Of a stretch of DNA of 64,000 bases, positions 20,801 to 29,950 are shown piece after piece (within the stretch, counting starts at the first letter, position 1; the number at the start of each line of letters is the position of its first letter). Position numbers and translations under genes: made by a program. This DNA is from Corynebacterium pygosceleis. GTDB lineage: Bacteria > Actinomycetota > Actinomycetes > Mycobacteriales > Mycobacteriaceae. The notes below the pieces were generated by a model that did not search any database, was not told the DNA's origin, and saw nothing but the letters and a program-made list of their open reading frames with translations. The stretch covers positions 124,001-188,000 of the forward strand of contig NZ_JAENIQ020000001.1 in the NCBI RefSeq assembly GCF_016595275.2. The letters are read 5' to 3'.

Positions 20801-21233
20801 CGATCTCGTCGATGTCATCGGTGGGCGGGGACTCGTTCAGGGTGGGCAGCCCGGCGCGCCGGGCCGCCGCGACCGCCTGGGACTTGTCACCGGTGAGGTC
20901 GAGAACCTCGGGCGAGGGACCGATGAAGGTGATGCCGTTCTCCGCGCATTCCCGTGCGAGCTGTGCGTTCTCGGAGAGGAAACCGTAACCCGGGTAGATC
21001 GCGTCGGCTCCCGAGAGCTTGGCCACCCGGATCATCTCGTCGATGTTGAGGTAAGCCTTGACCGGGGAATCGTCCTTGCCGATCAGATACGCCTCGGAGG
21101 CGTGACTCCGGTGGAAGGAGTTGCGGTCCTCCTGCGGGTACACCGCGACGGTGGCTGCACCGACCTCGTAGGCGGCGCGGAACGCACGGACGGCGATCTC
21201 ACCTCGGTTGGCTACCAGAATCTTCTTGAGCAT
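17835..21233 (-). CDS. pyc: Pyruvate carboxylase
   Basis: Anaplerotic enzyme: pyruvate + bicarbonate + ATP to oxaloacetate. Single-chain alpha4 type of 1132 residues, close to the 1140 of C. glutamicum. The biotin carboxylase domain starts at [16 protein letters not shown] and includes [14 protein letters not shown] [19 protein letters not shown] and EMNPRIQVEHTVTEE. The carboxyltransferase domain has FRDAHQSLLATR, SVEAWGGATYDVAMRFL and HVHTHDTAGG (metal-binding HxH). The carrier domain has the biotin lysine K1095 in EAMKMEAT. The oxaloacetate it makes is also the co-substrate of the methylcitrate synthase encoded just upstream in the same direction. A 232-bp gap with a GC hairpin (21411-21454) separates it from prpC, so it probably has its own promoter. 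Confidence 0.96.
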   Translation of the reverse strand: MLKKILVANRGEIAVRAFRAAYEVGAATVAVYPQEDRNSFHRSHASEAYLIGKDDSPVKAYLNIDEMIRVAKLSGADAIYPGYGFLSENAQLARECAENGITFIGPSPEVLDLTGDKSQAVAAARRAGLPTLNESPPTDDIDEIVRQAEGQDYPLFVKAVAGGGGRGMRFIESPDKLASLAAEASREAMSAFGDSRVYIERAVINPQHIEVQILGDHTGEVVHLFERDCSVQRRHQKVVEIAPAQHITQEQREAICADAVKFCRSINYTGAGTVEFLVDEQGRHVFIEMNPRIQVEHTVTEEVTLVDLVRAQLQLAAGATLEELGLTQDRIELKGAALQCRITTEDPGNGFRPDTGIVTAYRSPGGAGVRLDGAAQLGGEITAHFDSMLVKMTCRGGDFAAAVTRAQRALAEFTVAGVATNIGFLRALLREPDFQNKRIDTSFINEHPWLLAAPPADNEAGRVLTFLADTTVNRPHGPRPDAPLPADKLPALDLGAPLPKGSRDRLLELGPKAFAEQLRSQSAVAVTETTFRDAHQSLLATRVRSSALVDAARHVAHSTPDLLSVEAWGGATYDVAMRFLFEDPWERLDQLRRAMPNVNIQMLLRGRNTVGYTPYPDSVCDAFVEEAARSGVDIFRIFDALNDVSQMRPAIDAVLSTGTAVAEVAMAYSGDMSSPGEKLYTLDYYLKLAEKIVESGAHVLAIKDMAGLLRPIAATNLVSALRSEFDLPVHVHTHDTAGGQLATYIAAVNAGADAIDGASAPLSGTTSQPSLSAIVAAFENTEHDTGLDMRAVCDLEPYWEAVRRVYAPFESGTPGPTGRVYHHEIPGGQLSNLRAQATALGLADRFELIEDNYAAVNEMLGRPTKVTPSSKVVGDLALHLVGAGVDPADFVADPQRYDIPDSVIAFLRGELGTPPGGWPEPLRTRALEGRAEKPSTLTPVSDDDAALLADEDPMIRRATLDRLLFPAPARELAEHRRLHGDTTVLSDNQFLYGLKHGEEITVRLRTGKDITVRLDAVSEADAKGMCTVVCTVNGQIRPVRVRNRSVKSETPEAEKADTSNPGHVAAPFAGVVTVNVKEGDTVAAGDPVAVIEAMKMEATITAPVAGTIGRVVLGAAVKVEGGDLLVVIDPAE

Positions 21234-21465
21234 CTCGTCTGCTTCCTTGGGACTAAAACTGTGCGTCGGTGCTTCCGTGGCGGGTGTGGACGGGGTCCAC
21301 CACCCCTGGCCGACGTCGTTGAGAATGACGCGGCGCCACCGTCGGGAGCGACAGTGGCGCAGGACACCTTCAATCTAGCAAGCGGCAGGTGTCGTCCGCA
21401 GTTGTTTGGGCGCCCCCTCCACCCCGGACGACCGGGAACGGGGCGGAGGGGGCGGGTCTGTGGGG

Positions 21466-22617
21466 TCAGGCGGCTCCGGAAACCGGGACGTCGCGCTGGG
21501 AGTGGCCGTGGTAGGCGGACAACGGGCGGATCAGCCGGTTGTCCTCGCTCTGTTCGATGATGTGCGCGATCCACCCGGTGATCCGCGACATGACGAACAG
21601 CGGGGTGAAGAACTCGACCTCGAATCCGAGGAGGTGGTAGGCGGGCCCCGAAGGGAAGTCGAGGTTCGGTTTCATGCCCTTCGCCTCATCGACGGTGGCG
21701 GCCATGCGGTCGTACATCTCGACCCACTTCCCGCCGTCGTGGTTCGCGGCGAGTGCCTTGAACGCGGCCTCCATCGTCGGCACGCGGGAGTCGCCCTTCT
21801 TGTACACGCGGTGGCCGAAGCCCATGATGAGCTGCTTCTTCGCCAGGGCGTCGGTGACCCACCGTTCAGCCTTGGCGGGGTCCCCGATCTCGAGCATGGT
21901 GTGCATGACGGCCTCGTTCGCACCGCCGTGCAGCGGGCCCTTGAGTGCCCCGATCGCGGCGGTGATCGCGGAGTAACTGTCCGACATGGTGGACGTGGTG
22001 ACGCGGGCGGTGAAGGTGGAGGCGTTGAAGGAGTGCTCCGCGTAGAGGATCATCGACACATCGAAGGCGTGGATGTCCTCGGGATTCATCGCGGGCGATC
22101 CCTCTCCCCTGCCGAACGCCATGGAGAGGAAATTCTCCGAGAACCCCAGCTCGGGGTCCGGCGCGATGAACTCCTGTCCACGGCGGCGACGCATGTCCAG
22201 GGCGACGATGGTCGGCAGCTTGGCCAGCAGGTGCATGCCGCTGTCACGGATGTGCCCGGAATCGCGGCTGTAGGCGTCCGGGTCCTGGGTGCCGATCCAG
22301 CTCACCGCGGTGCGGAGCACGTCCATGGGGTGGCAGGTGGTCGGGAGTCCGCGGACCAGGTCAACCAGACCCGGCTCGAGGTCGCGGAGTGAACGCTCAC
22401 GGTCGGAGAACTCCCCGAGCTGCTCCGGGGTGGGCAGTTCGCCGTGCCAGAGGAGGTAGGCCACCTCCTCGAAGCTGCAGTTCGCGGCGAGATCCTGCAC
22501 GGGGTAGCCGCAGTAGGTGAGCGAGTTGGTTTCGGGGACGACCTTGGACACCGCGGTGGAGTCGACGACGACGCCACCGAGGCCCTTGTGGATGGTCGGC
22601 TGGGTGTTTTCGGACAT
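21466..22617 (-). CDS. prpC: 2-Methylcitrate synthase
   Basis: Condenses propionyl-CoA with oxaloacetate to 2-methylcitrate, the first step of the methylcitrate cycle. 383 residues, citrate synthase fold. The catalytic His and Asp segments are visible: LHGGANEAVM, GFGHRVYKKGDSR (His binding oxaloacetate) and NLDFPSGPAYHLLG (catalytic Asp). The short type II-like length and clustering with prpB and prpD favour methylcitrate synthase over the TCA enzyme. Third gene of prpD-prpB-prpC, separated from prpB by 163 bp containing a 12-bp hairpin. Confidence 0.93.
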   Translation of the reverse strand: MSENTQPTIHKGLGGVVVDSTAVSKVVPETNSLTYCGYPVQDLAANCSFEEVAYLLWHGELPTPEQLGEFSDRERSLRDLEPGLVDLVRGLPTTCHPMDVLRTAVSWIGTQDPDAYSRDSGHIRDSGMHLLAKLPTIVALDMRRRRGQEFIAPDPELGFSENFLSMAFGRGEGSPAMNPEDIHAFDVSMILYAEHSFNASTFTARVTTSTMSDSYSAITAAIGALKGPLHGGANEAVMHTMLEIGDPAKAERWVTDALAKKQLIMGFGHRVYKKGDSRVPTMEAAFKALAANHDGGKWVEMYDRMAATVDEAKGMKPNLDFPSGPAYHLLGFEVEFFTPLFVMSRITGWIAHIIEQSEDNRLIRPLSAYHGHSQRDVPVSGAA

Positions 22618-22737
22618 GACGGATTACTCCTCGAAGGTGAACTGGTGCAGTGCGGGGTTTGCTGTTCGACGTCCGCCTGGGTCGCGGGGTCGCTTCCGGG
22701 TCGCTGGGTCGGCGTTGTCCGGGAAAGTCTGTGGGGT

Positions 22738-22773
22738 GGGCCGGTCCCGAAATGTCAGGAACGGGACCGGCCC
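22738..22773 (-). other. Intra-operon hairpin between prpB and prpC
   Basis: GGGCCGGTCCCG (22738-22749) pairs perfectly with 22762-22773 around a 12-nt loop. It starts eight bases after the prpB stop and has no U-run on the coding strand. It could reduce prpC expression relative to prpDB or protect the prpDB mRNA end. Confidence 0.6.
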
Positions 22774-22780
22774 CGTCCAC

Positions 22781-23695
22781 CTAGTCGCCCGGAGGTCGGC
22801 GGTAGGTGAACAGCTTCTGGTCGAAGACGTTGTACTCGGCGTAGCGCAGGAGCTCGTAGAGCCGGGAGCGGTGCTGCATCCGGTCGAGCCACCCGGTCTG
22901 GGTACCCGTCGCGGCGATGTCGGCGAGGGCTTCCTCGACCTGTCCCATCGCGATGCGGAGGGTGGTGACCGGGTATATCACCGCGTTGTAGCCGATCTCC
23001 CCGAGCAGTTCGGCGCCGATCAACTCGGTCTTGCCGAACTCGGTCATGTTGGCCAGCAGCGGGACGTCCACGGCGGCCCGGAACCTCTCGAAGTCCGTCG
23101 GGGTGCGGAGCGCCTCGGTGAAGATCATGTCCGCACCGGCGTCGGCGTAGGCCTTCGCCCGTTCGATGGCTGAGTCGATCCCCTCGGTGGCGGCGGCGTC
23201 GGTGCGGGCGCAGATGACGAAGCTGTCGTCGCGCCGGGCGGAGACCGCGGCACCGAGCCGGCGGACCATGACGTCCGTCGGGACGACCTCCTTGCCGTCG
23301 AGATGGCCGCAGCGCTTGGGGTTGACCTGGTCCTCCAGGTGACAGCCCGCGAGGCCCGCGTCCTCGAGTTCGCTGACGGTGCGTGCCGCAGACATGGGCT
23401 CACCGAAGCCGGTGTCGGCGTCGACGAGGACGGGCAGTTCCGTGGCGCGGGCTATCTGCCGTGCCCGTCCGGCGACTTCGGTGAGGGTGGTCAGTCCGAT
23501 ATCGGGCAGGGCCAGGTCGGCGGCGACGACGGCGCCGGAGACGTAGACGCCCTCGAATCCGGCGTCGGCGATGGCCCGGGCCACCAGCGGGGAGAAGGCA
23601 CCGGGCAGCCTTTGGATGCGGTCGCCCGTGAGTCCCGCGCGGAAAGCCCTGCGCCGTTCGGTGGGGGTGGTTGCGGCGGAGAACAGGTTGGTCAT
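22781..23695 (-). CDS. prpB: 2-Methylisocitrate lyase
   Basis: Cleaves 2-methylisocitrate to pyruvate and succinate, the last step of the methylcitrate cycle. 304 residues, TIM-barrel of the isocitrate lyase/PEP mutase superfamily. The catalytic loop PKRCGHLDGKEVV contains the active-site Cys. Metal and substrate contacts are in VDADTGFGEP, EDQ and CARTDA. The start ATG at 23695 abuts the prpD stop (TAGATG), so the two are translationally coupled. Confidence 0.95.
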   Translation of the reverse strand: MTNLFSAATTPTERRRAFRAGLTGDRIQRLPGAFSPLVARAIADAGFEGVYVSGAVVAADLALPDIGLTTLTEVAGRARQIARATELPVLVDADTGFGEPMSAARTVSELEDAGLAGCHLEDQVNPKRCGHLDGKEVVPTDVMVRRLGAAVSARRDDSFVICARTDAAATEGIDSAIERAKAYADAGADMIFTEALRTPTDFERFRAAVDVPLLANMTEFGKTELIGAELLGEIGYNAVIYPVTTLRIAMGQVEEALADIAATGTQTGWLDRMQHRSRLYELLRYAEYNVFDQKLFTYRRPPGD

Positions 23696-25201
23696 CTAGA
23701 ACAGCCCCTCCGGAGTCTCGGATGCGCGGGCCAGCACGTCATCGGCCAGTTCGATGTTGAGCTGGTCGAGCTCACCGGCGCCGAGGTCGTCGAGCCGCTG
23801 GGCGACATCGAGGAAGCGGTCCTGCTCACCAGCGGACACCACGCCCTCGGCGAGGGTCCGGAATTTGTCGATGTACTGCTCGCGGGCGAAGGGGCGGGCG
23901 CCCAGCGGGTGGGCGTCGGCGATGGCGAGCTCGTCGGTGATGACGGTGCCGTCCTTCAGCGTGACCTCCACGCGGCAACCGAAGGCCTTCTCGTTGGGGT
24001 CCTCGGCGTGGTAGCGGCGGGTCCACTCCGGGTCCTCCACGGTCGAGATCTTCCGCCACAGTTCGATGGTCTCCGGGCGGTGCGCACGCTCGGGCGCGTA
24101 GGAGCGCTCGTGGTGCCAGTCACCGTCCTCGAGGGCCACGGCGAAGATGTACATGATCGAGTGGTCGAGCGTCTCGCGGGAGGCGTCCGGGTCGAACTTC
24201 TGCGGATCGTTGGAGCCGGTGCCGATGACGTAGTGGGTGTGGTGGGAGGTGTGCAGCTCGATCTTCTCCACCCGGGTGAGGTCGCCGATCCGCTCCCGCA
24301 TGCGGCGGGCCAGGTCGATGGGGGCCTGGGACTGGTACTCGGCGGAGTGCTCCTTGGTGAAGGTGTCGAGGATGGCGCGCTTCTCCTCGCCGGCGGTGGG
24401 CAGCGGGATGGTGTAGCTGGCCTCGGGGCCGCCGAGCATCCAGGCGATGACGCCGTCCTCACCCTCCCAGATCGGGGCGGGGGCACCCTCCCCGCGCATG
24501 GCGCGGTCGACGGATTCGATGGCCATCTTTCCGGCGAACGCCGGGGCGAAGGCCTTCCAGGAGGAGATCAGGCCCTTGCGGGACTGGCGGGTCGCGGTGG
24601 TGGTGTGGAGCGCCTGGCCGATGGCCTGGTACACGGTCTCGTCATCGAGGTGCAGCAGGGTCCCGAGGCCCGCGGCGACGGAGGGGCCGAGGTGTGCGAC
24701 GTGGTCGATCTTGTGCTCGTGGAGGCACATGCCGCGGACGAGGTCGACCTGGATCTCGTAGCCGGTGGCGATGCCGCGGATCAGGTCGTGGCCGGTGGAG
24801 CCGCGGTGCTGGGCGACGGCGACGATCGGAGGGATGTTGTCGCCGGGGTGGGAGTACTCGGCGGCGAGGAAGGTGTCGTGGAAGTCGAGTTCGCGGACGG
24901 CGGTGCCGTTGGCCAGGGCGGCCCACTCGGCGGAGTAGGTGCCCGGCACACCGAAGACCCCGGCACCCCCCTTGTTCGTCGGGTGGGCGGTGGCCTGCCT
25001 GCGGGCGACGCTGACGGGGCGGCGGAGGACCGAGGCGGCGGACACCGCGGCGTTGTCGATGATCCGGTTGATGATCATCTCCCGGGTGTCGTCCGGGACC
25101 TCCACGGGGTCGGTCGCGACTTCGGCGATCCGCTGTGCGAGGTGTTCGCCGCGGGGGAACTCCTCCGCGGAACGGCGGGTGCGGACTTCGATGTTCTCCA
25201 T
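23696..25201 (-). CDS. prpD: 2-Methylcitrate dehydratase
   Basis: Dehydrates 2-methylcitrate to cis-2-methylaconitate. MmgE/PrpD family, 501 residues from the ATG at 25201. The frame is open to 25540, but that would cross the whole operator region. Family segments include [46 protein letters not shown], the active-site-like [19 protein letters not shown] and [13 protein letters not shown] [14 protein letters not shown]. First gene of prpDBC, divergent from prpR. No separate aconitase-like or PrpF isomerase gene is present, so rehydration would rely on aconitase. Confidence 0.95.
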   Translation of the reverse strand: MENIEVRTRRSAEEFPRGEHLAQRIAEVATDPVEVPDDTREMIINRIIDNAAVSAASVLRRPVSVARRQATAHPTNKGGAGVFGVPGTYSAEWAALANGTAVRELDFHDTFLAAEYSHPGDNIPPIVAVAQHRGSTGHDLIRGIATGYEIQVDLVRGMCLHEHKIDHVAHLGPSVAAGLGTLLHLDDETVYQAIGQALHTTTATRQSRKGLISSWKAFAPAFAGKMAIESVDRAMRGEGAPAPIWEGEDGVIAWMLGGPEASYTIPLPTAGEEKRAILDTFTKEHSAEYQSQAPIDLARRMRERIGDLTRVEKIELHTSHHTHYVIGTGSNDPQKFDPDASRETLDHSIMYIFAVALEDGDWHHERSYAPERAHRPETIELWRKISTVEDPEWTRRYHAEDPNEKAFGCRVEVTLKDGTVITDELAIADAHPLGARPFAREQYIDKFRTLAEGVVSAGEQDRFLDVAQRLDDLGAGELDQLNIELADDVLARASETPEGLF

Positions 25202-25429
25202 GTGCTGTCCTAACGGGGTCGGGGCCGGCGCGCTGCGGCGTCTCGGATGATCTTTTACCGCCACACCCCCGTTAGGAGGTATGAAACGGATATCTTGTGG
25301 ACCGACTATACAGTGGTTCACAACCCCTCCACGCTGCGGAAAAAGCATAATTCTGCGGTACGGAAACGGCGTTTCCGCAAAGTTTGCGGAAACGTCAGGC
25401 CACGGCCGATTTACCAGGAAGTGACACCC
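25202..25429. promoter_or_regulatory. Divergent prpD/prpR control region with palindromic operator
   Basis: At 25371-25393 GTTTCCGCAAA and TTTGCGGAAAC form a perfect 11-bp inverted repeat around one G. Further copies of the half-site occur as TGCGGAAA (25335-25342) and CGGAAAC (25361-25367), the latter forming a second inverted repeat with the left arm of the first (spacer GGC). TGTATAGT on the minus strand (about 25306-25313) is a likely extended -10 for prpD, and CATAAT (about 25346-25351) one for prpR. The half-site resembles the TTTGCAAA-like sequences reported for RamB/PrpR-type regulators, so PrpR is the probable ligand. Confidence 0.7.
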
Positions 25430-26869
25430 ATGGAGAAGATGTACGCGGGGGCACGGATCCGGACTCTGCGCCGGGCGGAAGGCCTCACCCAGACCGAGAT
25501 GGCCAAGCGGATCGACCTGTCCACCAGCTACCTCAACCAACTGGAAAATGACGCGCGACCACTGACCATCACCGCCCTGATGGCCTTCGTCCGCGCCTTC
25601 AACGTCGACGCCTCCTACTTCGCCCCGGACTCCAACTCACGCATGGTCGCCGACCTGAAGGACATCCTGACGCTCGCCGGGACGTCCGGTGTGGACGATG
25701 CGGAACTCGTCGAGTTCGCCGAGCGGCACCCGGAGATCGCGCGCGGAATGCTGCGCCTGCCCCGCCGCCACGCCGCAAATTCCACAACCGGACACACCTC
25801 CCCCCATACCACCCCCGATTTCGATACTCCGGTACACACAGTGCCACTGCCGGAGGGAAGCACGTCTGCGTACGAACACGTCCGCGACTACTTCTACGCA
25901 CGCCGCAACCACATCCCCGAACTCGATGACCGGGCGGAGCGGTTCGCGGGCACCCTGGGGCGCCCGGGCCTCCGACTCACCCGTCTGACCTCGTTGCTCG
26001 ACGGGACCCACGGGGTGAGGGTGCAGTTCAACGCACACGACCGTGGTCCGCGCCGCATCTTCGACGACGGTTCCCGGTGCGTCCGACTCCGGGCGGATCT
26101 CACGGAGGCCCAGCAGACCTTCGAGCTGGCCCTCCAGCTGGCGTTCCTGGTGCACGGGGATCTCCTGACCGATCTGGCGGACGCTCCGGAGCTCCCCACC
26201 ACCGAATCCAGGGAACTCGGCAGGTTCGGCCTCGCCCAGTACTTCGCCGCGGCCGTCGTCATGCCGTACTCGGAGTTCCTGGAGACTGCGCGCACCAGCG
26301 ACCACGACATCGACCGCATCGCCGCCGTCTTCGGTACCGGTTTCGAGACGACCGCCCACAGACTGTCCACCCTTCAGCGCCCGGGCAGCGAGGGGGTCCC
26401 GTTCTTCTTCGTCCGGACCGACCGGGCCGGGAACATCTCGAAGCGGCAGTCGGCGACCGGCTTCCACTTCTCACGCACGGGCGGTTCCTGCCCGTTGTGG
26501 GTGGTCCACCGGGCGTTCGAGAATCCGGGGCACGTGGTGCGCCAGATCGCCTCCATGCCGGACGGCCGCACCTATCTGTGGGTGGCGCGCACCGTCCGCA
26601 GCCGGACCCGTGAGTACGGCGAGGTGCCCCGTGAGTTCGCGATCGGGCTGGGGTGCGACCTGGATCAGGCGCACAGACTGGTTTATTCGAGGGGGCTGGA
26701 TCTCACCCCGGACGCCGCGACCCCCATCGGGTCCGGGTGCCGGACCTGCCCGCGCGGGCACTGCCGGCAGCGGGCGTTCCCGGCGACGGGTCTGACCCTC
26801 GACATCGACGAACGCTACTCCCCCGACGAGCCCTACCGAGCGTTCAGTCCCTCATGCGAGAGACGCTGA
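25430..26869 (+). CDS. prpR: PrpR-type short-chain fatty acyl-CoA-responsive regulator
   Basis: Transcription factor of the RamB/PrpR group. 479 residues from the ATG at 25430. The open frame reaches back to 25247, but that would translate the operator. An N-terminal Xre-type helix-turn-helix (about residues 6-65, [22 protein letters not shown]) is followed by a linker, then the IrrE/DUF955-like and DUF2083-like ligand region. The C-terminal Cys cluster CRTCPRGHC, with another Cys in GGSCPLW, matches the cysteines that in mycobacterial PrpR are reported to hold an Fe-S cluster (from memory). Divergent from prpDBC, it most likely activates that operon during propionate use and controls itself through the shared palindrome. 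Confidence 0.85.
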   Translation: MEKMYAGARIRTLRRAEGLTQTEMAKRIDLSTSYLNQLENDARPLTITALMAFVRAFNVDASYFAPDSNSRMVADLKDILTLAGTSGVDDAELVEFAERHPEIARGMLRLPRRHAANSTTGHTSPHTTPDFDTPVHTVPLPEGSTSAYEHVRDYFYARRNHIPELDDRAERFAGTLGRPGLRLTRLTSLLDGTHGVRVQFNAHDRGPRRIFDDGSRCVRLRADLTEAQQTFELALQLAFLVHGDLLTDLADAPELPTTESRELGRFGLAQYFAAAVVMPYSEFLETARTSDHDIDRIAAVFGTGFETTAHRLSTLQRPGSEGVPFFFVRTDRAGNISKRQSATGFHFSRTGGSCPLWVVHRAFENPGHVVRQIASMPDGRTYLWVARTVRSRTREYGEVPREFAIGLGCDLDQAHRLVYSRGLDLTPDAATPIGSGCRTCPRGHCRQRAFPATGLTLDIDERYSPDEPYRAFSPSCERR

Positions 26870-26870
26870 G

Positions 26871-26898
26871 GGGGCGCATCCGATCCCGGGTGCGCCCC
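26871..26898. terminator. Hairpin between convergent prpR and lpdA
   Basis: GGGGCGCA (26871-26878) pairs with TGCGCCCC (26891-26898), and TT follows on the plus strand. It is immediately downstream of the prpR stop. Confidence 0.55.
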
Positions 26899-26914
26899 TT
26901 CACCGGAGCTCCGT

Positions 26915-28327
26915 TCAGCTCAGGTCGTCGTGGGCGACGAGCTGGCGGGCGGCCTCGGTCACGGAACCCGACAGGGTCGGGTAGACCGAGAACGTGTTCG
27001 CAAGATCATCGACGGTCAGCCTGTTGGTGACGGCGACCGCGATCGGCAGGATCAGCTCGGAGGCGGTCGGCGCGACGACGACACCGCCGATGACGAGGCT
27101 GGAGTTCCTCCGGCAGAAGAGTTTCACGAAGCCGTGGCGGAGGGAACGCATCTTGGCGCGCGGATTCGTGGTCAGCGGAAGAACGATGGTCCGGGCGGTG
27201 ACCTCACCGGATTCGATGTCACTCTGGGTGTGTCCCACGGCGGCGATCTCGGGGCGGGTGAACACGGCGGTGGCGACGGTCTTCAGCCGGATCGGGCTGA
27301 CGCCCTCGCCGAGCGCGTGGTACATCGCGACCCGGCCCTGCATCGCCGCGACGGACGCCAGCGGGAACAGGTCGGAGCAGTCACCGGCGGCGTAGATACC
27401 GGCGACCGACGTCCGGGAGACGCGGTCGACGATGATGTGCCCCGACGGGGCGGTCTCGACGCCGACGGTCTCCAGCCCGAGGTTCTCCGTGTTGGGCACG
27501 GAACCGACGGTCATCAGGGCGTGGGAACCGAAGATCTCACGCCCGTCGGTCGTCCGGACGCAGACCCCGCCGTCGTCGGTACGGGTGACGGACTCCACGC
27601 GGGCGTGCTTCTCGAGTGAGACCCCGCGCTCGGCGAGCACCGTCTCCAGGACATCGGCCGCATCGGCGTCGTCGTGCGGGAGGATCCGGTCCCGTGAGGC
27701 CACCATGGTGACCTTCACGCCGAGCTCCGCGAACGCGGAGACGAACTCCGCGCCGGTCACTCCGGAACCGACGACGATCAGGTGTTCCGGCAGCTCATCG
27801 ATGTCATAGACCTGACGCCAGGTGAGGATCCGCTCCCCGTCGGGCTGCGCACCGGGCAGGACACGGGGTGAGGCACCCGTGGCCAGGAGCACGAGATCAC
27901 ACTCGATGACCTCATCCTCGCCACCGTCATTCGGGGTGACCGCGATGTAGTGGGTGCTCTGCTTCGGCTTGTAGTCGTCGAAACGGGCACGGCCGTCGAT
28001 CAGCCGCACACCGGCCGACTCCATCTGCGCACGGACATCCGAGGACTGGGCCTCCGCGAGATTCTTCACACGTTCGTTGACCTCGTCGAGCTGAAGGAGG
28101 TTCGTTTCCCCGGTCCGCTCGAGGCCCATGTCATCCGCACGACGGAGGTCGGTCTGGATGCCCGTCGCCGCGATGAAGGACTTCGACGGAACGCAGTCGT
28201 GGATGACCGCCGATCCACCGAGCCCCTGGTCCTCGATCAGGGTGATGTCGGCGCCGTACTTCGAGCCGGCCAACGCGGCCTCGTAGCCGGCGGGGCCACC
28301 GCCGATGATCACGATTCGTTTGGACAC
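26915..28327 (-). CDS. lpdA: LpdA-type flavoprotein (NAD(P)H quinone reductase-like)
   Basis: Two-dinucleotide-binding-domain flavoprotein, 470 residues, with FAD motif IIGGGPAGYEAAL, NAD(P) motif VVGSGVTGAEF and second FAD motif GIYAAGDCSDLFPLA. The redox-active pair of lipoamide dehydrogenases is broken: only Cys45 remains (HDCVPSK), and position 40 is Ala. The C-terminal His-Pro of the dyad is also lost (SVYPTLSGSVTEA). These changes match mycobacterial LpdA (Rv3303c), which reduces quinones and is not a dihydrolipoamide dehydrogenase. Start ATG at 28327. Next to pyc/prp and the amidohydrolase gene, as in related corynebacteria. Confidence 0.88.
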   Translation of the reverse strand: MSKRIVIIGGGPAGYEAALAGSKYGADITLIEDQGLGGSAVIHDCVPSKSFIAATGIQTDLRRADDMGLERTGETNLLQLDEVNERVKNLAEAQSSDVRAQMESAGVRLIDGRARFDDYKPKQSTHYIAVTPNDGGEDEVIECDLVLLATGASPRVLPGAQPDGERILTWRQVYDIDELPEHLIVVGSGVTGAEFVSAFAELGVKVTMVASRDRILPHDDADAADVLETVLAERGVSLEKHARVESVTRTDDGGVCVRTTDGREIFGSHALMTVGSVPNTENLGLETVGVETAPSGHIIVDRVSRTSVAGIYAAGDCSDLFPLASVAAMQGRVAMYHALGEGVSPIRLKTVATAVFTRPEIAAVGHTQSDIESGEVTARTIVLPLTTNPRAKMRSLRHGFVKLFCRRNSSLVIGGVVVAPTASELILPIAVAVTNRLTVDDLANTFSVYPTLSGSVTEAARQLVAHDDLS

Positions 28328-28481
28328 AGGTCTCCTCCAGGTACGCTTCGGGTGCAGGTCAGTGCGTCAGTATCGGGCCACACCGCGGGCACGGCAAAAC
28401 CGCTCCCCACGGGCTGTGTGGGCTGTCCCAAGGATGCAGTCTAGTGCACCGGCGCAGACGCCACCGCACCCCGTCCCCGCG

Positions 28482-29699
28482 TCACCTGGTCGGCAGGAAG
28501 CCGTCCGGCCCCACCGGCCGCTGGGCGTCCTTGTTCATCTCACGGGAATAGCCGTCGACGACGGCACCGAACAACCGGACCCCGACACCCAGACACCGCT
28601 CGTCCACCACGAAGTCACCCTGGTGGAGATCGAACTGCCTGCCGGTACCGGACCAGCACCCGAGTCTCGCCATCGACCCGGGGACATGCTCCAGATACCA
28701 GGAGAAGTCCTCACCACCGGAGGACTGCGGCGCCGCGACGATGGAGTGCGCGTCAATGCCCTTGGCCGCGGTGGCCATCAAGGCGGTCGCGACATCGTCG
28801 TTGATCACGGGAGGTACCCCCTTGGTGTAGATCACCTCATGGGTGCACCCGGTCGGTGCGATGATCTGACCGATCAGTTCGGTGAGCAACGGCTCGGCCG
28901 CACGCCACACCCCGATGTCCGCCGTCCGGAGGGTCCCCGCGACCCGACCGTCCTCGGGAATCGCATTCGCCGCGTAGCCGGCGTTGACCGAACCGAACAC
29001 GAGCACCGTCCCGGTCCGTGGATCGACCCGGCGACTGAGCAGAGCCGGCAACTGCGTCACGACACTGGACAGGGCGTAGACGACGTCCGAGGTCATCTGC
29101 GGACGGGAGGTGTGCCCGCCAGGGCCGTGCACCTTCACCTCGAGGATGTCCGCTGCGGAGGTGATCGCCCCGGTACGCAGCCCGATCTTCCCCGTCCGGA
29201 GTTTCGGTTCGACGTGGACGGCGAAGATCGACGAGACATCCTCCAGACCACCCCACGAGATGACGTCCGGGGCACCACCGTCCATCACCTCCTCCGCGGG
29301 CTGGAAGATGATCCGGACACCGTGGTCGAGATCCGCCGCGTGCAGAGCGCAGGCGGCACCCATCACTATCGCGGTGTGCACGTCGTGCCCGCACGCGTGC
29401 ATGACACCGGGGGTCCTGGAGCTGTAGTCGACCGGCGCCTTCTCCTCGATGGGGAGAGCGTCGATGTCCGCCCGCAGTGCGATCCGGTTTCCCGTGTCGG
29501 GCCCGATGTCGACCATCAGGCCGGTGCCGGGGAAGAGCTTCGGTTCCATGCCGTACCCGGACAGTGTGTCCGCGATCCAGGAGGTGGTGTCGTACTCCAT
29601 GTGGCTCAGCTCGGGGTGCGTGTGCAGGTGCCGTCGCCACCGGATCAGCTCATCGGTGTGCTCGGTCAGCCAACCGTCGACCTGTGCCCGGATGCTCAT
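28482..29699 (-). CDS. M20-family amidohydrolase (N-acyl amino acid / hippurate-type)
   Basis: Metal-dependent amidohydrolase of the M20D group, 405 residues from the ATG at 29699 (GAGAGG upstream). The frame extends to 29765, but those residues are not family-like. Metal-binding segments are HACGHDVHTA, PAEE and HVEPKL, and the C-terminal SSGGEDFSWYLEHVPG supplies another ligand. The dimerisation domain has GPGGHTSRPQ. It probably releases amino acids from N-acyl derivatives in the cytosol. C. glutamicum has a similar gene (amiA) in this neighbourhood. The exact substrate is unknown. Confidence 0.85.
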   Translation of the reverse strand: MSIRAQVDGWLTEHTDELIRWRRHLHTHPELSHMEYDTTSWIADTLSGYGMEPKLFPGTGLMVDIGPDTGNRIALRADIDALPIEEKAPVDYSSRTPGVMHACGHDVHTAIVMGAACALHAADLDHGVRIIFQPAEEVMDGGAPDVISWGGLEDVSSIFAVHVEPKLRTGKIGLRTGAITSAADILEVKVHGPGGHTSRPQMTSDVVYALSSVVTQLPALLSRRVDPRTGTVLVFGSVNAGYAANAIPEDGRVAGTLRTADIGVWRAAEPLLTELIGQIIAPTGCTHEVIYTKGVPPVINDDVATALMATAAKGIDAHSIVAAPQSSGGEDFSWYLEHVPGSMARLGCWSGTGRQFDLHQGDFVVDERCLGVGVRLFGAVVDGYSREMNKDAQRPVGPDGFLPTR

Positions 29700-29950
29700 C
29701 TGGTCCTCTCGCGCTGTGGGTGCTGCATCTGTGTTTCTCATCCGTCCGTCGACCAGCGCGGGCAACCCTCACACCGGGACACCCGTCCCTCACGGAACGA
29801 CTCCCTCGGGTGCACCGGACACTGGCCAACGGTACTGACGCAATTCTATATTTGAACCATGCTCCGGCCCGCACCGCCCCGCCCACCCGCCACGACGGAC
29901 CGAAACCCGTCAGGGCGCGCACCCCGACCCCGGTCAGACCGGACGACCTG

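Noticed and set aside
23303..25213. 636-residue open frame antisense to prpB/prpD
   Set aside because: Val/Gly/Asp-rich shadow of prpD; no supporting signal.
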